From positions 13,627 through 27,756 of the forward strand of contig JAOZMQ010000005.1 of NCBI GenBank assembly GCA_029934195.1: a stretch of 14,130 nt of DNA, given 5' to 3'. This DNA comes from Candidatus Cloacimonadota bacterium. Lineage in GTDB: Bacteria > Cloacimonadota > Cloacimonadia > Cloacimonadales > JAOZMQ01. Shown here piece after piece: positions 13,619 through 14,130 of the stretch. The translations under genes and the position numbers were made by a program. The notes under the pieces are model-generated. The model did not search any database, had not been told where the DNA came from, and worked only from the letters and a program-made list of their open reading frames with translations. How positions within the stretch are numbered: position 1 is the stretch's first letter; each line of letters starts with the position of its first letter.

Positions 13619-14130
13619 ATGAATTGGTATATTATTTTAGTTGATACACATCCGATATTGATGGCAATAATTCAATTTGCTATTTTAGGAACTCTTGGTG
13701 AATTTGTTGCAAAATGGGTAATTGCAAAAAAAATATTTATCCCATTTCCACTAAAAAATATTTTATGGAAGATGGTTGTTTGGAGTATTCTCGCAGTATT
13801 AATTAAAACATCTTTTGTTGGAATTAAGGGGTATATTAATGCTTTGATTGATCACCATTTTTTACCAATAGCTTTTGCAGAAGATGGTATAAAAGTTGTC
13901 AGAGCTTTTGGAATTTCTGTATTACTTAATCTACAATTTGGATTATTTTTAGTACTTTTTCATCGAGTATTGGATAATCTTATACTTAAAGATAAAAATT
14001 GGGCTGGTTTGGAAAAAGGTTTATTGTCACTTCTTTGGTTTTGGATTCCAGCACACACTGTAACTTTCAGTCTTCCAAAAGTTTATCAAATTGGTTTGGC
14101 TGCTGTTTGGTCAGTTTTCCTTGGACTAAT
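13619..14130 (+). CDS. Polytopic membrane protein, partial at right edge
   Basis: An open frame from ATG 13619 (AGAGAGGA 6 nt upstream) runs off the window after 170 codons. It shows at least four hydrophobic segments (about residues 12-30, 49-68, 97-115, 133-150) and a fifth beginning at about 157. The stretch W-I-P-A-H-T-V-T-F-S-L-P followed by a hydrophobic helix with W-S-V-F-L-G-L resembles the C-terminal signature of Mpv17/PMP22-type proteins, but the similarity is distant and the function is unknown. It lies 67 nt after the sigma-54 activator, on the same strand. Confidence 0.75.
   Translation, partial: MNWYIILVDTHPILMAIIQFAILGTLGEFVAKWVIAKKIFIPFPLKNILWKMVVWSILAVLIKTSFVGIKGYINALIDHHFLPIAFAEDGIKVVRAFGISVLLNLQFGLFLVLFHRVLDNLILKDKNWAGLEKGLLSLLWFWIPAHTVTFSLPKVYQIGLAAVWSVFLGL

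Overview
This is an AT-rich bacterial window with FCB-like (Cloacimonadota/Bacteroidota-relative) character. That placement is a weak inference from base composition, the Q-rich Gram-negative-type DnaK tail and the accessory gene types. Genes are compact, mostly end in TAA, and the Trp codons I checked are TGG, so UGA is normally a stop here.

Layout. Minus strand, 6160 down to 164: a heat-shock operon hrcA-grpE-dnaK-dnaJ, preceded by a CIRCE operator (plus a possible second, degenerate copy over the -35 box). It is followed by rsmE and, 18 nt after rsmE, by a 61-codon membrane protein gene (164..349) interrupted by an in-frame UGA. Plus strand, 6352 to 10313: a truncated UvrC-like protein with degenerate GIY-YIG residues, purC and a single-domain response regulator (these three overlap), then a membrane-anchored gluzincin-type metalloprotease and a class II aldolase. 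At 10421-11009 lies a DUF4160/DUF2442 pair whose DUF4160 member looks broken. Then come a 265-nt hairpin-rich gap, a TPR-sensor sigma-54 activator (11275-13551), and a polytopic membrane protein cut by the right edge (13619 onward).

Main discovery. The short minus-strand gene at 164..349 would normally be missed because a UGA lies at codon 31. Read through, it gives two membrane segments around a C-N-S-G-G-U-S-L-T-S-N motif. This matches the G-C-x-S-G-x-C-P-I-T-S motif that I recall for small DUF6132-type membrane proteins, with the UGA exactly at the second conserved cysteine. The stem ACGTTT/AAACGT with loop GGTC begins its loop 19 nt after the UGA, the geometry of a bacterial SECIS element. 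I infer a small membrane selenoprotein with a Cys-x4-Sec pair. No selenocysteine machinery is in the window, so confirmation needs selA/selB/selC/selD elsewhere in the genome.

A second in-frame UGA, in DUF4160 at 10631, falls on a conserved Trp, has no SECIS-like hairpin and accompanies a lost start. I read that one as ordinary gene decay. The two cases contrast usefully.
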